Position numbers and translations under genes: made by a program. Positions 21,259 to 25,041 of a DNA stretch of 25,041 bases are shown in pieces. The first letter of the stretch is position 1. The number at the start of each line of letters is the position of its first letter. The stretch lies in contig JAFGPF010000008.1 of assembly GCA_016926115.1 (NCBI GenBank), positions 1 to 25,041 of the forward strand, given 5' to 3'. The notes beneath the pieces are model-generated. The model saw only the letters and a program-made list of their open reading frames with translations. It was not told the origin of the DNA and searched no databases. Origin of the DNA: Dehalococcoidales bacterium (lineage in GTDB: Bacteria; Chloroflexota; Dehalococcoidia; Dehalococcoidales; RBG-16-60-22).

Positions 21259-22450
21259 TGCTCAGAAAGGTCAAACGTTAGTAATCACAGGCAATGCCGT
21301 TGCCGCATACGGCGCTATGCTGTGCCGACCGGAAGTCGTGGCGGCATATCCTATCACCCCCCAGAGCGAGCTGGCGGAGCAGCTCTCGCAGTTCGTCGCT
21401 AACGGCGTCCTTGATGCCGAGTACGTGGAAGTCGAGGGTGAAAATTCGGCGATGAACGTCGTCCTCGCCGCCAGCGTCGCCGGCGCGCGGGTCGTCACCG
21501 CCACCTCCTCATACGGACTGGTCTTCATGTACGATGCCCTGCAGGAAGCCTCCGGCTTCCGGGCTCCGGTGGTGATGATAAACGCCAACCGGGAAACCCC
21601 CGGAATACACGCCGTTTCCTCCGGCCAGCAGGACCTGGTTTCCGCCAGGGATACGGGATGGGTCCAGATTATCGTGGAAAACGATCAGGAAATACTCGAC
21701 CAGATTATCATGGCGTTCCGGCTGGCGGAAGACCATGATATTCTGGTTCCCACCATGGTCAACTACGACGGTTTCTATCTCTCCTACCTCGCCGAGGCCG
21801 TGGAAATACCCAAAATCGAAGACGTCGACGCCTTCCTGGCGCCGCTTAAAAAGCAGCCGCCGCGCCAGAAACTGGTACCCGGCGTGGCTATCGGCTGCGG
21901 CACTCACGGGATGGAAATGGGCTACGTGGAAGCCCGCTACAAGCACTGCCAGGCGCTGGAACGGGTCAAGGGCAAGGTGGATGAAATAGATAAGGACTTC
22001 GGCGACTGTTTCGGGCGTTACTACGGAGGCCAGATAGAAGAGTACCGCACCGATGATGCCGATATTATTTTGGTAGCATCCGGCAGCGCCACCGGCACCG
22101 TCCGTACCGTCGTCGATTCCAAGAGGGCGGAAGGAATAAAGGTGGGCCTGGTTAAAATCAGATTGTTCCGCCCCTTCCCCGCCGAGAGGCTCATCGAGGT
22201 TCTCAAGGGTAGGAAAGCGATTGGTGTCATCGACCGCAGCATCTGCTTCGGCTGGAAATACGGCCCGATGTGCATGGAATTGAGGGCGCTTTCTCCGGAA
22301 ATCGGCCCGACCCCGATTGTGAGTTATATCGACGGCCTGGCGAATCTGGATATCACCGTCCCCCACATAGAGAGGGTGGTGGATGAAGTCAACGCCGCCG
22401 CACAGGGCAAGCCTTATCAGGAAGTAACCTGGATACCGATGGAGGAATAA
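21251..22450 (+). CDS. 2-oxoacid:ferredoxin oxidoreductase, alpha subunit
   Basis: The 399-residue subunit contains the N-terminal pyrimidine-type domain (AAYPITPQSELAEQL, with EVEGENSAMNVVLAAS) and the C-terminal domain that completes the active site. TATSSYGLVFMYDAL corresponds to the conserved TSS-x-G element; the residue after TSS is Tyr, where pyruvate enzymes I recall have Gln, His or Pro. PVVMINANRETPG follows as expected. The substrate pocket cannot be assigned by eye; pyruvate, branched 2-oxoacids, indolepyruvate and phenylglyoxylate all remain possible. It overlaps delta by 8 bases and ends 4 bases before beta. Confidence 0.93.
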   Translation: MVSAQKGQTLVITGNAVAAYGAMLCRPEVVAAYPITPQSELAEQLSQFVANGVLDAEYVEVEGENSAMNVVLAASVAGARVVTATSSYGLVFMYDALQEASGFRAPVVMINANRETPGIHAVSSGQQDLVSARDTGWVQIIVENDQEILDQIIMAFRLAEDHDILVPTMVNYDGFYLSYLAEAVEIPKIEDVDAFLAPLKKQPPRQKLVPGVAIGCGTHGMEMGYVEARYKHCQALERVKGKVDEIDKDFGDCFGRYYGGQIEEYRTDDADIILVASGSATGTVRTVVDSKRAEGIKVGLVKIRLFRPFPAERLIEVLKGRKAIGVIDRSICFGWKYGPMCMELRALSPEIGPTPIVSYIDGLANLDITVPHIERVVDEVNAAAQGKPYQEVTWIPMEE

Positions 22451-22454
22451 GATA

Positions 22455-23381
22455 ATGGTAGAAGGAACGAAAAAGAGAAATAAAATTTTTGATTATTTTG
22501 TCCAGGAAGACCCGTTTGCTGGAGGTGTTGCCTGGTGCGCCGGCTGCCCCCTGGAACTTACCGCCCGGTTCGTGCCGAAGGTACTCGGGAAGAACATGGT
22601 ATTCGTCGGCACGCCCGGCTGCGCGGCGCCGGTCCTGCACGGGCAGAATATAGGTGCCTGGCACAAGCAGGCATATCTGGCGTCCGTCATGACCGGGGTG
22701 CCATCCAAGGCTACCGGACTCTCCAGGTATTACCGGAGGATAGGACAGGATGCCACCGTGGTCTGCTTCACCGGTGACGGCTGCGCCACGGACGTCGGGT
22801 TTCAGCCCCTGAGCGGTGCCGCCGAGAGGAGAGAGCACTTTATCTACCTCGCGTACGATAATGAGGGCTACATGAATACCGGCAACCAGAGGAGCAGCGC
22901 CACTCCGCTGGGAGCTTCTACCACCACCACCCCGGTCGGGAAGTTCAAGCGCGGCAAGCCTACCATGTCGAAGAACATGCCGCTGGTCATGCTCATGCAC
23001 AAGCCGGCGTATATGGCTACGGCCACCCTTAGTCATCTCGATGACTTTGCCAAGAAACTGAAAAAGGCTCAGGAGAAAATCGAGGAGGGTTTCGTCTACC
23101 TGCACGTCTTCTCTCCCTGTCCGGTGGGCTGGCGCATCGATTCCAACCGGGTAATCGAGGTGTGCCGTGCCGCCGTAAGGACCAATTACTTCCCGTTGTG
23201 GGAGGCGGAAGACGGTAAGCCCCGGTTCACGCTGGAGGTAGCCAATCCTAAACCCGTGACGGAACTGACCAAGTTGATGCGCAAATTCTCGCATCTCAAA
23301 GAGGACGAACTGGCAGAACTGCAAAAAGCGGTCGATGAAAGGTTTACCCTTATCAAGAACCTCTGCGATGCGTATAAATAA
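22455..23381 (+). CDS. 2-oxoacid:ferredoxin oxidoreductase, beta subunit (TPP-binding)
   Basis: The 308-residue subunit binds thiamine diphosphate. The N-terminal WCAGCPLELTARF provides Cys28 and Cys31 of the proximal [4Fe-4S] cluster, and Cys56 (TPGCAAP) is the third ligand. The TPP motif starts GDGCATDVGF (107-116) and continues to YDNEGYMNTGNQRS. Its C-terminal extension, with FSPCPVGWRID, is as in PorB/VorB. No FAD subunit like PadH follows; the next gene is a molybdoenzyme 23 bases downstream, so ferredoxin is the probable acceptor. The ATG at 22455 is 4 bases after alpha. Confidence 0.93.
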   Translation: MVEGTKKRNKIFDYFVQEDPFAGGVAWCAGCPLELTARFVPKVLGKNMVFVGTPGCAAPVLHGQNIGAWHKQAYLASVMTGVPSKATGLSRYYRRIGQDATVVCFTGDGCATDVGFQPLSGAAERREHFIYLAYDNEGYMNTGNQRSSATPLGASTTTTPVGKFKRGKPTMSKNMPLVMLMHKPAYMATATLSHLDDFAKKLKKAQEKIEEGFVYLHVFSPCPVGWRIDSNRVIEVCRAAVRTNYFPLWEAEDGKPRFTLEVANPKPVTELTKLMRKFSHLKEDELAELQKAVDERFTLIKNLCDAYK

Positions 23382-23404
23382 TAATAGAGGAGGAATAAAC
23401 ACAG

Positions 23405-25041
23405 ATGGTTACACCAACCAAAGACCAAAAGCCGGCAAAAAAGCCGGTAACAGGCATGTCGGTAAAGGGTAACCCGGAAATCTGGGACGATACCTGGGTG
23501 AATACCACCTGCGGCGGTTGTTATGGCCAGTGCGCTATACGCGCCCACCGGGTTAACGGTGTCATCATTAAAATAGATGGCGACCCGGATAGTGACTTCG
23601 GTCCCAGGGGTGGTATCTGCGCCAAGGGAGAGGCTATGATACAGGCCCTTTACGACCCTAATCGTTACAATTACCCATTGAGAAGGACCAATCCCAAGAA
23701 AGGTATTTTTGAGGAACCCAGATGGGAACGGATTTCCTGGGACGAAGCCCTCGACGAAATCGCCAAGCGTCTCAAGAAGATTCGCGCCGAGAACCCCCAC
23801 AAGCTCCTTCACGGCGGCACGCCCGGACCGGGCAGCGGACCGGACCTGCCCCTCGGCTTCGGCGTTTTCGGGGCTGTCTTCGGCACCAAGAACTGGTACG
23901 TCGGCGGTGCCGGCCTTCACTGCGGCAGCGGCTCCCATATGGGCGCCGGCCTCTACCATGCCTCGTGGTCTATCGTGCCCGACTTCAAGTACTGTAACTA
24001 CGCCATACAGATGGGTTCCAATAAGGGGACCGGCTCGGGACACTCCATGGGCTTTAATATGAGGCTCGCTGCCGATGCCCGCTCCCGGGGCATGAAGAAC
24101 GTCGTCTTCGACCCCATCTGCAACTTCGGAGGCGGCAAGGCCACCGAGTGGATACCTATTCTCCCGGGTACGGATGGCATCGTCGCCCTGGCGATGGTCA
24201 ATATCATTCTCAACGAATTCAACATATATGATGCCGAGTTCATCAAAATGAAGACCAATGGCCCTTATCTCATCGGCCCGGACAGCAAGTATGTGCGGGA
24301 TAAAAAGACCGATAAGCCGCTTGTCTGGGACGCCAAGGACAATAAAGCCAAGGTCTTTAACGATGAGACAATCGGTGATTTCGCTCTTTTTGGTGAGTAC
24401 GATGTCAACGGCATTAAATGCCAGCCGTCGTTCCAGCTTCTCAAAGAACATATTAAGGTTTACACCCCGGAGCAGGCGGAGAAAGAAAGTACCGTACCGG
24501 CGGACACCGTCCGTCGCATCGCCAGGGAGTGGGCTGATGCGGCCATGATAGGCGCCACCATTGAGATAGAAGGGGAGAAGCTTCCTTTCCGGCCGGTAGC
24601 CGCCATAATGTTCCGCGGTGGCCAGGGACATACAAATTCGGCACACAGCTATATTGCCATGTGCCTTCTCAATGCTATCGTCGGCGCGATGGACGTCCCC
24701 GGCGGCACACTGGGCTGGCCGGCCTACGTCGAAGGCTACCCGGAAACAGGGCGTTTCCGGATGGTACCCTATCCCTGCAAAGACGGTATGCTCACGGCCG
24801 GGTCTTTCATGGAGCACCGGCCCTGGCCGATAGAGGAATCCCAGGTACCCTGGACTACTCTAATGAAAGAACTCACCCCCACGGCCTCCTTCTCTCCCCA
24901 ACCCGTAACTTCGGACTTCGAGAAATACTGGGACAAGCTCGGTCGCCCCTATGAGATTGAAATGGCGATGATTTTCGGCGCTAACATGATACGCAGCACC
25001 CAGAGCCGGGAAATAGCCGAGAAGTTCTGGGAAAAAATACC
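23405..25041 (+). CDS. Molybdopterin oxidoreductase, DMSO-reductase family, large subunit (3' end cut)
   Basis: At least 545 residues are visible. Cys36, Cys39, Cys43 and Cys72 (CGGCYGQC, then GGICAKG) bind an N-terminal [4Fe-4S] cluster. Lys74, next to Cys72, is typical of the electron path to the cofactor. GLHCGSGSHMGAG places Cys173 as the probable Mo or W ligand. GTDGIVALAM and FRGGQGHTNSAHS are pterin-binding regions of the family. The N-terminus MVTPTKDQKPAKKP has no twin-Arg signal, so the enzyme should stay in the cytoplasm. Upstream is GAGGAGGAATAA, somewhat far from the ATG at 23405. In this setting a PadB-like arylacetyl-CoA oxidoreductase is the leading guess; acetylene-hydratase-like or transhydroxylase types are alternatives. 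Confidence 0.88.
   Translation, partial: MVTPTKDQKPAKKPVTGMSVKGNPEIWDDTWVNTTCGGCYGQCAIRAHRVNGVIIKIDGDPDSDFGPRGGICAKGEAMIQALYDPNRYNYPLRRTNPKKGIFEEPRWERISWDEALDEIAKRLKKIRAENPHKLLHGGTPGPGSGPDLPLGFGVFGAVFGTKNWYVGGAGLHCGSGSHMGAGLYHASWSIVPDFKYCNYAIQMGSNKGTGSGHSMGFNMRLAADARSRGMKNVVFDPICNFGGGKATEWIPILPGTDGIVALAMVNIILNEFNIYDAEFIKMKTNGPYLIGPDSKYVRDKKTDKPLVWDAKDNKAKVFNDETIGDFALFGEYDVNGIKCQPSFQLLKEHIKVYTPEQAEKESTVPADTVRRIAREWADAAMIGATIEIEGEKLPFRPVAAIMFRGGQGHTNSAHSYIAMCLLNAIVGAMDVPGGTLGWPAYVEGYPETGRFRMVPYPCKDGMLTAGSFMEHRPWPIEESQVPWTTLMKELTPTASFSPQPVTSDFEKYWDKLGRPYEIEMAMIFGANMIRSTQSREIAEKFWEKI

Noticed and set aside
23186..24817. 543-codon open frame on the minus strand opposite the molybdoenzyme and beta subunit
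   Set aside because: It lies antisense to two clearly recognised genes, has no family motif and is a product of high G+C codon use.

Overview
The window is a G+C-rich bacterial chromosome segment with tightly packed genes. It most resembles an anaerobic member of the Chloroflexota, class Dehalococcoidia or a close relative. That placement is inference from gene content: an archaeal-type cofactor-independent phosphoglycerate-mutase homologue beside aspartokinase, dnaA beside obg without dnaN, an archease/RtcB pair, tandem MaoC hydratases, a ferredoxin-dependent 2-oxoacid oxidoreductase and a molybdopterin enzyme. No rRNA, CRISPR array, transposase or phage gene was found.

Left part (1-5276): a minus-strand pair, apgM-like and lysC, looks like an aspartate/threonine pathway unit. 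A tRNA-Pro(CGG) follows, running head-on into mazG, then fmt. dnaA starts divergently from fmt across a 354-base spacer. The DnaA domain IV signature lacks the His-Thr pair that reads the DnaA box in E. coli, and no canonical DnaA box is visible nearby.

Middle (5277-12072): an AT-rich spacer with an operator-like triple repeat leads into obg-nadD-flavoprotein. Two MaoC-type hot-dog proteins follow, probably one heterodimeric hydratase. Archease has a strong promoter almost on its start codon. A repeat-filled spacer separates it from its partner RNA ligase RtcB, which ends in a strong intrinsic terminator. A short unknown ORF and an AT-rich three-helix membrane protein close this part.

Right-middle (12104-18275): a minus-strand operon encodes an FAD oxidoreductase, an ArsA/Get3-type ATPase and a cupin, a combination I do not recognise. 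A two-helix membrane protein and a TatD hydrolase are divergent from it. A MATE exporter converges on TatD.

Right end (18090-25041): this looks like one catabolic island. A phenylacetate-CoA-ligase-like gene plus a 61-residue helical protein diverges from a MarR regulator. MarR is followed by a gamma-delta-alpha-beta 2-oxoacid:ferredoxin oxidoreductase and a cytoplasmic DMSO-reductase-family molybdoenzyme cut by the window edge. Ligase, molybdoenzyme and 2-oxoacid oxidoreductase are the three enzyme types of anaerobic arylacetate alpha-oxidation (Pad pathway: phenylacetate to phenylacetyl-CoA to phenylglyoxylate to benzoyl-CoA). A Pad-like or related arylacetate system is the leading hypothesis, but substrates cannot be read from sequence alone.
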